Assembly: GCA_022376465.1 (NCBI GenBank) | Contig: JACDTU010000004.1 | Span: 1,178,001-1,242,000, forward strand | Source of the DNA: Cubamyces lactineus | Lineage: Eukaryota; Basidiomycota; Agaricomycetes; Polyporales; Polyporaceae | DNA: 64,000 nucleotides | Direction of reading: 5' to 3' | Shown: piece after piece, positions 23,254 through 34,434 of the stretch | Position numbering within the stretch: position 1 is the stretch's first letter | Layout: each line of letters opens with the position of its first letter | The notes under the pieces: generated by a model | The model's database searches: none | Told to the model about the DNA's origin: nothing | Seen by the model: the letters and a program-made list of their open reading frames with translations, nothing else | Program-made: the position numbers and the translations under genes

Positions 23254-24173
23254 TCAACTCTCGGTGATTTTCCGCCGTTTGGCTTCACGCTCTTCGCCCG
23301 CTGGTTTCTCATCGCCTTTGGTCTTGGCTTCTTCTGAGCGCGCAGCAGGCGTCGCAGTGGGCGCCGCAGTGGGTTTTGGTTTCTTTTTGACCAGGACGCC
23401 TTTCAGTGCCTTCTTCGCGTCCTTCTTTACGGGGACTGCGCTAGGCTTGGCTGTGGAAGGTGGGCTGACCACAACAGCAGCCGCACCTATCGGAGGCGGT
23501 TTGTTCACCGCGTTTTCTCGTGCGGCGACCGCTCTGCGTAATATGAGTACGGGGCCGGCTGAGCGTCCGACGGACACGGGCTCACTCTCGGAAGTGTTTG
23601 AGCTCTTCGCCGTCCATCTGCTTCCGGAGACGCTCCTCTTCTCTTTGCTTCTCGAGTACAGAGTCGAGGAATAGCACCTCATCTTCTTCCAGTGCACGGA
23701 ATTGGTTTCCTGTCCATGGGCCGGGAATTAGCGACTACGGAGAGGCCTGTGTTTGGACTAGAGGGAAGGACAGCCTCACCTAGCTTATTGCGTTCCTCCC
23801 ACTCTTCTTGTTTGGCTGCCTGAAATGCGTAAGCCCCATGCTGCACGCACTGAGGGCGATGCTTACTCTATTCGCGGCGAGTTTCTGAGAGGAAGTGGAG
23901 GGGTCATGGCCTGATACACGAGGTACAAGGATGGAAGCGCACCTCCGCAAGGCTCCTGCCATCGTATGCATCGTCTGTCGGCTGCGGGGGAGGTTCTTGG
24001 CCCAGTCTTGATGACGTTAGATGACAGTGCGCAGACGTGAGATGGTACGACTACCTGGCGTATGCAGCCTTCCACTGCTCGTCGCGTTTTGCCTTTGCGT
24101 CCTCGAGTTCGGCTTGGGAGACGAAGCGCGAGCCAACGCCCGCTGTAGAAATGGATGGGATAGCGTCGTCCAT
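23254..24173 (-). CDS. FAM192A/PIP30 (NIP30-domain) nuclear protein
   Basis: Six minus-strand exons (24173-24055, 24006-23943, 23884-23867, 23819-23780, 23709-23586, 23533-23254) encode 214 residues. Spliced blocks are SRFVSQAELEDAKAKRDEQW, AYDGRSLAEKLAANRAAKQE, EWEERNKLGNQFRALEEDEV and LFLDSVLEKQREEERLRKQ, which together form the NIP30 N-terminal domain shared by FAM192A/PIP30 and yeast Fyv6-like proteins. The C-terminal part is basic and Ala/Pro/Lys-rich with a closing nuclear-localisation-like EAKRRKITES. Animal PIP30 modulates the proteasome activator PA28-gamma, and Fyv6 acts in splicing. Which applies here is unknown. Exon 3 is only 18 nt (KLAANR). Tail-to-tail with ESS2. Confidence 0.8.
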
Positions 24174-24442
24174 GCGTGTGTTTATCAATCGGGAGACAGC
24201 AGTTCGGGCGGTGATGGATGAGAGAGAGCGGAAGAGGGCGCGGTCGGGTAAGACCAGAGTGAGAGAGGGACGGATATGAGGCAAGGGCCGCTCCTGTGAC
24301 CGGGTTCATGCCGGTTTCCTCTTCCCATTCTGACAGTGACAGCGCCGCACTGTGCGCAGGCCTTGCCTGAGCTCATCCTCTGCGCCATCCTCTCCTTTCT
24401 TCCTCCTCCCCCTCCCCTCCGCCCTCGGCGTGCGAGGCCTCG

Positions 24443-26003
24443 ATGAGCAACGACGGCCAGCAGCTCCAACAGCAACAGCAACCGCCCTCGGCCTCAGCCT
24501 CCACCTTCTCAAAGTCCCACAGTCTTCGCAGTTCTCGTGCTCCTCCTTCCACAGTAAAGACATACATCAATACCGCTCCACGTTCGTGACCCCCCACGCC
24601 CCCGCGTCCTACGCGGCACCCTTGACCTGATCTGACCGGCTGACGATCTATATATCCAGCATGGGCCCGCGACGAGCCTCCCTCTCCGCATGAACACGAA
24701 CCGCACGAGAGACAGTTACCAGATTCCCGTCGCCCCTCTGATGTAGCCTCCCTCCAGTCTTCGGTCCCCGAGGATCCCGGCCCTTCGCGATGGTGGTCCT
24801 TTGCAAGACACAGGCCCATGGATTCATATTCCATGCCTCTATCGCCTGGGTCCCAGCAGCAGCAACAACAAGAGCAACCATCGGAGCCACATAGGCCGGC
24901 CAGGAGACCTCGCGAAGGTTCACGGTCGGTGACACTGCCTTGGTTTAACGTCTCGTACCTCCGTCGTTCTCAAGAACAAGAACGGGAGGACGATGATAGC
25001 CCCACGACGCTCCGTGAGTCGGACCGCGAGGGATCTCAGTTGGGCACGCCACAGGCGAATCCCCGGAATCGCCTGCATATCGACATGCCTCCGACCAGTG
25101 GCCCTTTCACTCTCGCGCATAACAGGACGCCAGGATGGGACACGCCATGGACATCTTCGCATCCTGGCGGGATGGAGGACACCCACGAACCCTATACGAA
25201 CGAGAGCGGCTCTCACCACGACGATGAGAAGCTCACCCCATGGCAGAGGCGGAGGAAGCGGCTGAGAGCATACATGATGTACAATCTCTATGTTCCTCTG
25301 GTACGCGATACCTTCTCAGATCAGAGACACGGGCTGACTATCTACCGGCAGCTCTTTCGCCTTTGCAACATCGTTCTCACTACTGCAGCCCTCGCTATTG
25401 CAATCCGCATACGGATAATCGAGGCTCGCAGTGGTGTAACAGGCGCTTTGGGGTCTTCACCGTATGTCTCTCTTCCGGACCATCTTCACGGCAGCTATCG
25501 GAGCTGACCTCGAATATAGAACGCTTGTTATTATATTCGCCAGCCTGACATTGGTTCATGTCATGATAGCTATATACGTACGGCCTTCCGATCCCCTCCG
25601 TCTCCTCCCTTGCATTGACGCGTGACCGCAGCTCGAATACTTCGGCCGACCCTTGGGCCTCTGGCACACTTCCTGGAAGCTCGCCTACACGCTCTTCGAG
25701 GTCGTTTTCATCTGCACGTGGTCTGCAGCACTCGCACTCTCCTTTGACAACTTCTTCACATCCCTCATCCCCTGCGCCTCGGCGTCCAGCATCTCCTGGT
25801 ACAGTCACCTTCCTCGCCCATCCCTACCCAACGGAATCAACGGTTTCGAGGGTGGCGTCGGCGATACATTGTGCGATGACCAGGTCGCGCTCATCTGTTT
25901 GGTGGGCGTCGGCTTGATGATGTATTGCTTCAACCTCTTCATCGCGCTTTTCCGCATCTTCGAGAAGGTGAAATATCACCCTACGTCGGTGTTGACTGCA
26001 TGA
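24443..26003 (+). CDS. Multispanning membrane protein resembling Srf1, regulator of phospholipase D
   Basis: Exons are 24443-24581, 24660-25300, 25352-25461, 25520-25577 and 25632-26003, 439 residues. The N-terminal ~250 residues are polar with two glutamine runs (LQQQQQ and SQQQQQQEQ) and the phrases RWWSFARHRP and TLPWFNVSYLRR. After TPWQRRRKRLRAYMMYNLYV come four hydrophobic segments: LFRLCNIVLTTAALAIAIRI, TLVIIFASLTLVHVMIAIY, YTLFEVVFICTWSAALALSF and VALICLVGVGLMMYCFNLFI. This architecture and the WW/FxxxR phrases fit the fungal Srf1 family, which in yeast regulates phospholipase D Spo14. The name rests on pattern memory. The membrane topology is seen directly. The first intron uses GTTCGT and is the least certain junction. 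Confidence 0.7.
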
Positions 26004-29000
26004 TGCGCCCATACTTGCAACGCACGCTGGGGCTTTTCCTAGCTGCACTAGTTCTACCCCCCTCCCCTTCTATGATCCGGCGATACATCACTACCTCTCT
26101 TCCGCAACCATTGCTCAAACTATTCCCTGCCATATAGTCACTCTTCCGATACGTGTACAAACGAGGACTGCATGCCGCCTCCCCTGCTACGTTTTCGTCT
26201 TCATCGTTACATGTCTTTGCCTCGGTTCAGGTTCCGTTTCCCAAATTGCGTTCTCATCCGACTGTTTATGATGCCTTCAGAGTAGCAGCTGTACGAATGT
26301 ATCACCACCATCACAGCCCAGGACGGCGCCCTGACGACCATGTTCGCTTGAGCAGCTTACCATCTTATAGGCCATAGCTACGGAGGGTATTCCAGCGCCC
26401 GCGCTAGATGTATGTTGGTTCGGTTAGCGGCCCACATATCAAAGGATTGTGTAGATGCGGTCAACAAGGCCTTGATAATGCTTGATTGATTACCCACATA
26501 TGGATGGATAGCCATTGGGTGATGCTGGTGCAGGTTGGCGCTTGGACCGCCGGTGGTTTGGTAGATTCCATCACACTCAGGGCAGACCAGTCCTTGGTGG
26601 TTCCCGAGTGAGAGGGACGTTGTGGATCGCATCATTATACGGTTTACGTGGTTACGAGACTACGTATCTACGTATCCGGTGGCTGCCACATAGTGTTCGG
26701 CTGGCCAGATGCGATGACGGTTTAGTGCGCCGCGAGGGACCATGTCGACTCTGAGTGCGATACATCAAGTTACTACTACGTATACTACACGTTGAGACTG
26801 TGTGTAGGACTCACCTCGCCTCCTCGGAGTATGTCCGCCCGGCTCGAGACTCGTCGAAGACCACATGCATATGCAACTACACGAGTCGCGTCTCGCTAGC
26901 ACATGTCTACGACGTAGTACCATCAACATTGCTCCCCGGAACACTTCCTCGAGCAGCCTCGGACCGAACTGACACACAACTTTTGTTGCCCAGCCATGCA
27001 CCTGATTTTACTTGCACACGGATCACCATCGGATCCCGTCGTCTTCCAAACCGCGTCATCGCCAACGCGCACGTAGCGTCTCCTGGACGATAAGCATGAC
27101 AGGTGAGCGTGCAGTCATGCGCGTTTCAGAGGCGTCCCTCGAGACGGACGGACCGCTCGAACGAACCGCTCGGAGGACGAATGATAGTAGCGACGGACAC
27201 GGTCTGTCGTTCTCGACTCTCGAGACTCGAGTGCAGCTGAAATCAGGTGCACAAGTAACGAAGCCCCACGAGGCGAGCCCAACCCGCCGGATCGATGCAA
27301 TTGCACGTTTCCCATCGACGTTCGAGAACGGCAGTCAATCATCGACAGCGCTCCAAGCTGTGCTGCCTGATGCGCCATCAAGGGATCACGACGGCAAATG
27401 CGTTCAGCCCTCCCCGACGCTGTTTCCGTCCGGGTTGTGTCACAGTGTGTGCACGGTGTCCGATACCGATCTTGCCCAGCGGTGTGTATGTGGGCGTGCC
27501 GCAAAACCCGCAAGAGAGGGCGCGACGTCAGAGCCGTTCCGACGCTGCGAGGCTTACGTCCTCACGCGGCCTCGCGGGAAAGATCTCCACAGCGCCAGAT
27601 CTCCCCGTCCTCGGAGCTCGCCGCAAAACTCGACGAGGCTCGACAGGAGCCGCAGCGGCTCGCGGTGTGCGTCGCCCGGTATGGGCACTTGGATGCTTGT
27701 CGCAGCGAGCGACATAGACGGCTACGCGCAAATTTCTTCCTCGGCTGCGGGCTTGCAGGGTATTGCACTGTGGACACAGCAATACTCTGGGCGTCGATCC
27801 GATTCCGGACACGGACAAAGATCCTGCGAGAAAGGGACCCGAATCCCAACGACGTGTATTCCAAAGCCATATTACGACTACTGCTCACCTGCGCCGACGA
27901 GGCTCTGCGACGTGAACGGCCGCGAGTAAGCGGACGTCCTGGGCCTCCCGCGCACCGGGCTGCGTCGGTGACACTTTGAAGATGACAGCCGCAGCGACTC
28001 CACGGGGCCGAGCGGGCCCTATTGCACCAAAACGCGGCGCGGACATTGTCCCGACACGGTCCCAGGGGCGCACAGGAACACTCTTTAGGCAAGTACGAGC
28101 TTAGCACAGCGAGATCCAGGACGAGTAGCATGAAAACAGTTCATACAGCTCACTTTTAGCCCTCCGCCGTCGGCCCGATGCGAATCGGACTCGAACAAGC
28201 GCATCGCTGGTTGCGGCCTGGCTGCTCGCGCACTAGGCGCCATATTCAACAGCTGCTCGACAGCGTCCGGCGCGCAGACGCTGGGTAGCTGTCACGGTGC
28301 GATCCGCGCAGCCATTCTGGGACCAGACAGCGGCAGGGGCACGCTGTGGGGCGGGCGGCATAGGCCTCGCGTCGGAGCGCCGGGGTGCGTTTTTTATGCG
28401 GGCAAGGGACCGATGTGAGGCATTTGCGGGTGCAAGTGCTGCGGCGGCGCGAGGCCCGCGTACAGATACCGTGTGCGGAGCCCGACAATGTCACCGCCGT
28501 GTCGCCCTGTTGCGCGTCTGGGCGGGAGTAAATTCAGGTCCAGTGGTAGCGGGACGGCGTCGGCGGCGTTGCCATCTACAACGGATGGCGACGTGTGGCC
28601 TGCGACACTGCGCTTGCACGGTGCAGTTGAGCAGCAGGTATGGATAGAAGGCGGCTATTGTGCGCAGGAACGGCTGCTTATTCCTGCCCGGGGAAGCACA
28701 AGAGAGATGCTAAGGCAAGCACATGGGAGTGACATGATGTGAGAAGGTGAGCACGCGAGAGCACAAGGAAGAAGCAGAGAACAATGCGTCCGAGCCACAG
28801 AAGGCATCGCCGACGGGCTTCGCGAACGCTGTCGGGCATGCTTGGCAAGGCCGTCAGGAGAAGTGTCGCCATATGCCAGAGTGAGATACGTACGTCAGAC
28901 GTGGAATCGTAAATCTTCCCGTGTACGGTTCCAAGGACGACTGAAGCAAATGCGCATAGGTGGATATTCGTCGGCGGCTTGTACTCTGTGGTGCGGTGCG

Positions 29001-29969
29001 TTGCGAGCCTGTGAAGCATCAGCTAGGAGGAGATCGACAAGTGCACATCCGGGGAGGCAGGGCGGCGAGGAGCACGGCCCCGGTGTCCTGAAGGTTGGCG
29101 CTACAAGGAATAAGATGGCCGGCACCCACGGGGCCAGATATCATAGTAGCCATCTGTCAATGGGACCGTGGAAGCTGATGGAGAGAGGAGGAAGATGAGA
29201 TAGCGGGCCACGGACGTTCGAGTCGGATGGCAGAAAGCAGCGAGGACGTTCCGGGAGTGGCAGGGAAGCGGCGCTCTGGCGCAGCACTGACGACATACCG
29301 GTGCAGGAGGATGCACTTGTACGCGCCTTCGCGCACCGCAGAAGACGAGGAGGAGATTGGCTTTGATAGGGAGGGGCTTAGGTCCGGAGAGCAAGGAAAT
29401 GCACACGCGTAGTCGATCAGGACTGCATAATTCCTAGAACGCCGGGAGGGCGTCTGGTATGCAGTGGACCGTGGTTCGAGGAGCTGCGAGACGGTGCCAC
29501 AGGGCGAGACATGGACTGAGGAGGGAGTCTGATATGGAATTGGTCAAACACCTGCGGCGCACTGTCGGGTGACAGAGAGAATGATAGACGAGGACTAGTG
29601 CTAAGCGAGACGTTGGTTGTAGGTGTGCACGGACAGAGCAGGGGGACGTCGGAGGAGTTGGGCTATCTGGAGGGCTGCCAACGGTGCATCGAGGGAGGTG
29701 TACTGCCTGGTAGACGCGGGTGGATCGGAATCGGGAGGTGGATGGGATGGGCGAAGACGCCGGCGGCAAGATCGCTGAAACGCGCGAGTTCCGTGATGCC
29801 GGAGAACGCGCCCCAGCCACTGCAGCCCGACCTCCTCGGTCCTCCCTCCCATCCGCCACTCGGTTATAAACCCAGCCTTCGTCTCCCTTGTTCTCCATCC
29901 AGCCCACTCCTTCCCTGTCTTCGCTAAACAGCCTCTCACAGCTTCCAACCCATCCACAAGGAGACTGCC
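26004..29969. other. Gene-poor region, 4 kb
   Basis: No conserved gene recognised on either strand. The longest frames are 27012-27929 (305 codons, plus) and, in another frame, 27398-27979 (193 codons), with an antisense frame at 27562-28131. None shows a domain, signal peptide or plausible multi-exon continuation. On the minus strand 28678-29406 gives several short hydrophobic frames that cannot be joined into a sensible protein. It could be degenerate accessory DNA or hold a lineage-specific or non-coding gene. Confidence 0.5.
29865..29870 (+). promoter_or_regulatory. TATA box of the third F-box gene
   Basis: TATAAA within GGTTATAAACCC, 100 nt upstream of the ATG at 29970. A CT-rich tract and a C-rich stretch lie between, typical of a fungal core promoter. 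Confidence 0.45.
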
Positions 29970-31461
29970 ATGTTCTCCCACTCTCGTCCGCAACCTTCTT
30001 GGGCCACCCTCCCAGTCGAGCTCAAGCTCTCCATCGTCGACCAGCTCGACCTTTCCGATGTCCAGAACTTCTCTAAGGTGAACCGCGAGTCGTACAACAT
30101 CTCTGTGCCCTCTCTGTTTCGCGTGCGTTCTGCGTATATGCTCTCGATATTCCTGTCTCTGATTGACCTCGTACAGTGTGTCAACATCGCAAGCGCCGAA
30201 GCGCTGCAACGATATACGGCCTGTGTGCCCAAGCCGTACCATCGGCATATCCGCCAACTGACCATCTGCACGAAACGCGCAAGGAGCTCGACGGGGTCAG
30301 GAGCGGTCCGTGTCAGCGAGGCACTGGTGGACATGCTGCCGCACTGCACGCAGGTGGAGCAGCTGACGCTCAATCTGGCGGCATCTTTGGCAAAGGCGGT
30401 GATTCCCTGCTTCGAGCACCTCCTTTCCCTAAAATCGCTTTCCATCGATCACTGCGGCGATGAAGCACGCTCGCCTTTGTACGTCTTCCCTGTCTCTGCC
30501 ATCCTTTGCTTGACGCCATCCGCTCACCCTTCCTCACAGGAGCGAGCGTCTCGTCGTCGCCATTGCCGCCTCCGTCCCCAACCTCCGCCACCTCTCCCTC
30601 GACCGCATCACCCGCTCCGCCATGCACGCCCCCGACCTCGTCGGCGCACGTCCCTTCGTTCCAGTCGTCAGGGGCGACGACGACATCCCCGACCACCCCA
30701 TCCTTGGCCGGGAGCTCCGTCTCCCTGCCCTTCTCCGCCTTCCCACTCTCAAAAAGCTCCGCATTCGCGACACTCACCTCGGTGACCCTCAATGGGAATG
30801 CACGCCTGTCTACTGCACGCTCGAGGTCCTCGATCTCGGTAGCTGCTATCACGAGACCAATGACTACAACCGCGCCTGCACCGAGCGCATCATGGGCAAC
30901 ATCGGCCATACCGTGGACGAGTGCGCGCTCAACACCGCGCTCACTTCCCAGACCTTCGCGCACGCCAAGCACACCGAGAAGCCGCTGAAAAAGTTGCGCA
31001 AGGTCCACCTCACCCCCCTCTTCCCTGTCGAGAACGTCGTCGACACGCTCACGACGCTTTCCGACTCTCCCGTCGAGAGCCTCTCCGTCCAATGCCACGA
31101 AGACGACGTCGTGGACATGTGCTCCGCCCTCACCAACTTCCTCAACCTTCGTGCCGAGCGCGGGGAGAAGGGCTTCTACCAGCATCTCAACGAGGTCAAC
31201 ATCAGCACCGTTAGCGACCTCAGCGATGCGCTCGACATCGGCGTCGGCCTTAACAAGGGCGCTCCGACCAAGTTGTCTCGGGAGGGCGAGGACGCCGTCC
31301 GACAGCTGCAGGAGTTTTGCCGCGATCTGCGCATCCAAGGCGCCTCGCCTGCCCCCGCGCCCGCCTCTGCGACGGAGACGCCCCTGAAGGAGTCGGCCGA
31401 TATCCTGTCGGAGAAGCCAGCGCCTGCCCAGGAGCGTGTCCGCGCTTCGGGCGAGGTATAG
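29970..31461 (+). CDS. F-box protein (third of three)
   Basis: 458 residues from exons 29970-30122, 30177-30478 and 30540-31461. The N-terminus WATLPVELKLSIVDQLDLSD is a clear F-box start, followed by VQNFSKVNRESYNISVPSLF. Leucine-rich segments follow (VEQLTLNLAASLA, LKSLSIDHCGDEA, LRHLSLDRITRSA, LKKLRIRDTHLGD, LEVLDLGSCYHET). The C-terminal ~40 residues are Pro/Ala-rich. The first intron (54 nt) is a multiple of three without a stop and was removed on the basis of GTGCGT...TACAG and a branch-like TTGAC. The second junction (30478/30540) restores LSERLVVAIAASVPNLR. Probably an SCF adaptor of unknown target. It is the only supported gene between 26.0 and 34.4 kb. Confidence 0.78.
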
Positions 31462-34434
31462 TCGGCGATGTCGAGCGCGGGCGCGGGCGCGGGAGGAGGA
31501 GATCTTCACTGCATTTTCTTTTGGGTCGTCAGGTCACTATTTCTTATAGGAGGATGGGTCAGGGCGCACCGCGTGTGCTCAGGCCTCGATCCACGATACC
31601 CTTGGGCTTTCGGTCGATCGGAGGCACACGCCTTCGTGCCGTATCATTATGATCCTACTTGCGCATCTTCCTGTACCATATACAGCCTCGAGCAATCAGT
31701 AGAGCGTTCCGTTGAGCAGCACCATCGCGTCCCTCGCTCACCGTGTCGAGTCCCTGCGCCAGCTCTCTCATCCAGAGCGTGCCCGATCACGGCCAAGGGG
31801 CCACAGCGGACTTGGCGCGACTCGTCTTGACGGCCCATCCGAGTCACAGCTGGCTTGTTGAGCTGTTCGCGAGATGATCAGCCCACCGGGACAGGCACCT
31901 GGGGCGCGAACAGGAACGCGAGCAGCATTCGGGTGCATCGAGGGGCAGAACCCTGATGGGCCACTCGCCGGCCTATATGCGTGCGGCGGATGCACTAGCA
32001 TCAGTGCCTTCGCGCACCGAGATGCCTTCTCCGGCCAGACGGGCTCACGCCTCTGCGGTAGGCTGTGATATATGCGCTGATGCGTTGCGCAGCCTGGCCT
32101 GGCACCACCGTAAGACGCATAATGAAAACGAGAAGCCCTGGAACAGTGGAAAGCCCAGCCCCCGCCTTTGGCTTGGGGTTGAATGGCTCTGCCGGCTGGT
32201 GTCCAGGGAAGGGCACCGCGCGACGTCGTGATATAACAGCCTGCGCGTGCGACTCCGCCGTGCCGCTGCATGGCAGACCAGACGTTTATTGCGGAGTGCT
32301 TGGGCTGGGGACGGCCGCCTGATCGCCCAGGACGTCTACGCGGGCCGCGAGTGCGCAGCCTCGTCTGACAGCCCAAGAGTGATATAGTGCCCCGAGAGAG
32401 CGAGCAGGGTCCAGGGTCGGAGATATCGACGCGGCCAGGCGGGAGAACAGGCTAGCGGAGAGGCGACATGTCTTCATCATGGTTTGCGCGTAGATTGCGA
32501 CGGATCGACAGGTCCCGTAGGTGTGGGAGGACGAATAGATGGAGAACAGAACAGAGAAGCGGTGGTGGGGAGACAGTCTGTCTCGCGCCCCGAGACGTGT
32601 CGTAGAATGAGATGCGAGATGGCATCCCACAGGGGGCGGTCGAGAGGCACGGGCTCGCAAGACGTCCGAAGCTGAGCTCGTGCCGTGGGGGCGCTGGAGC
32701 TGGTATGACGGGCCATGGGAGGTCGACGTCGTGCTTGATAGTCTGCGTAATGAGACGGTGGGCTTCGTCGCCGAAAGGCCCGTTCACGACTGCGCAAGTC
32801 GCGCTATATGAGACACAGAACCATCGTATTCTGCTTGTCTGCGCTCATCTACGCGTCCTGGGGAGACAATGAACTAGTCAGCATTTGCACAGAGCATTAA
32901 TCATCATCATAGTAGAGCAATGACTCCACCTGTTTGCTGTGGTCGAGTTGCATGAATACGCCTCTATGCCTCTATCGATGCGTTTTCTGATTCAAAGCCT
33001 GACGACCGTGGAGACGACGCGAGTATGTGAGAGCAGATATTCTACGTACGCAACTACCACCAAAGCCTCAATATGAGGAGCTCCACGCGAGCTTGCTCGT
33101 CTTCCAAGCAAGCTGGAGGGTTCGATATGCAACCAGCCCGGCAACCCGGTGTGCAGCCAACTACCGGCAGCAGCGCTGGGGGACTCGGAACTCGGTTCCC
33201 CGGCTCTCCCGAGCGCTGTGGGTGGCTGGTTGGAAGCTCAAGGCGGCGAGACTAGCTCTTTTTTCGTGCTTGTTCGCTCCATAAAGGCAGGAGAGACGCG
33301 CGCGCCATCACCGGCGCTGTCCGTGCGACGCGTGGAGCGGCGACAAAGTGATAGAAAACGTTAGCTCGCGAGGCGGGGGCGGCGCGCGGTACTAGGAGTA
33401 CAGGATTCCGCTCCGGTCTCTTTCGCTGTGGCTGTCGGTTTCTCGCTTGTTGAGTCGGTTCAATATGGTGGTGTCGCCGCTGGGCGGAATAGCCGGAAGG
33501 AACGCAGGCAGCGGCGCACTTAGTCACAGGCATTGTACTCGAGGGTAGTAGACGAATATCAAGTCACTTAGAGCTGGGAGACAAGGGATGTGGCCGACAC
33601 GATTCGGATCTGGTGGGATAGACGCCGACCGATTGAGTCGCTGGTCGCGGGCAGCGCTCACGTACATCTTGCCATTCGCCATCCCGTTCCTTCTCAACGG
33701 TGGCATCTCCCTGTCCTTCGTCCCTCAATTGCGCACCCGCTGACGGTCGCGAATATGAGTCGATATAGCCATGACATACTCGGCGACATTTGTCGCGGTC
33801 GGCAGCGCAGAAATGTGCACAGTAAACGTCAATCCCGAGCTCAATATCTCTCGACACGGTCCCTCGGGCTGTGTGGGCGGCTTGCCTAAGCTGACGCCGT
33901 CAAACGTAGCTTGTGCATCTGTCGAGATTCCGATCTAGCGATTTGTGTCCTGACCTGGAGCTGTACCTGGAGTTGGAAGACCGAGCAATGGCTGTAGGTC
34001 CGCAAATTGTCCTCTCCTCCGATTCGGAACGCTAATGTCATCCCCTATCAGGTGTTTCGTCTCGCCGCTACTGCATGCTCCAGTGATGCTCCTGCTCATC
34101 CCATGCTCAGGCGACGACGATGACAAACACCTCTCTACCTTAGCCCGTGCCTCTACTGTCCGGACAGGCCCCCCAAGCGTGCACTGCCCACGACCAAGCT
34201 CACCCCGCCGCTGTCATCATGACTGCTCGACGTAACTGTCGAGCGGGCTGTCCAATTTACGAGCGGAACTCCCAGTTCCCAAGTCTGGCATTATGACTTG
34301 TTTCGCCTGACGGGCCGTATACCGCCTCGCATAGCTCCTCTTGGTCCTTGTCCTAGTCCGATGTCCGTATAAAGACGAGGAAGTATGGCCGGGACCGACC
34401 ATCTCATCCTCCTCAGTCTCTTACACAAAGAGAA
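31462..34434. other. Gene-poor region, 3 kb
   Basis: No conserved gene recognised. Open frames such as 31768-32376 (minus, 202 codons) and 32452-32787 (minus, ending with VLHLFVLPHLRDLSI) lack domains. The latter phrase faintly resembles an LRR unit of an F-box protein but nothing joins to it. The end of the stretch holds the promoter of the ANL gene at 34435. Confidence 0.5.
34368..34373 (+). promoter_or_regulatory. TATA box of ANL gene 1
   Basis: TATAAA in CCGTATAAAGACG, about 65 nt upstream of the ATG at 34435. A matching TATATAA element stands before the paralog at 48094. Confidence 0.5.

Noticed and set aside
28146..28250. Possible tRNA-like sequence (GATTCG/GTTCGA-type matches)
   Set aside because: The T-arm stem does not pair and no D-arm or acceptor stem can be drawn.
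30370..31509. 379-codon minus-strand frame
   Set aside because: Antisense shadow of the third F-box gene, Gly/Arg/Val-rich without any domain.
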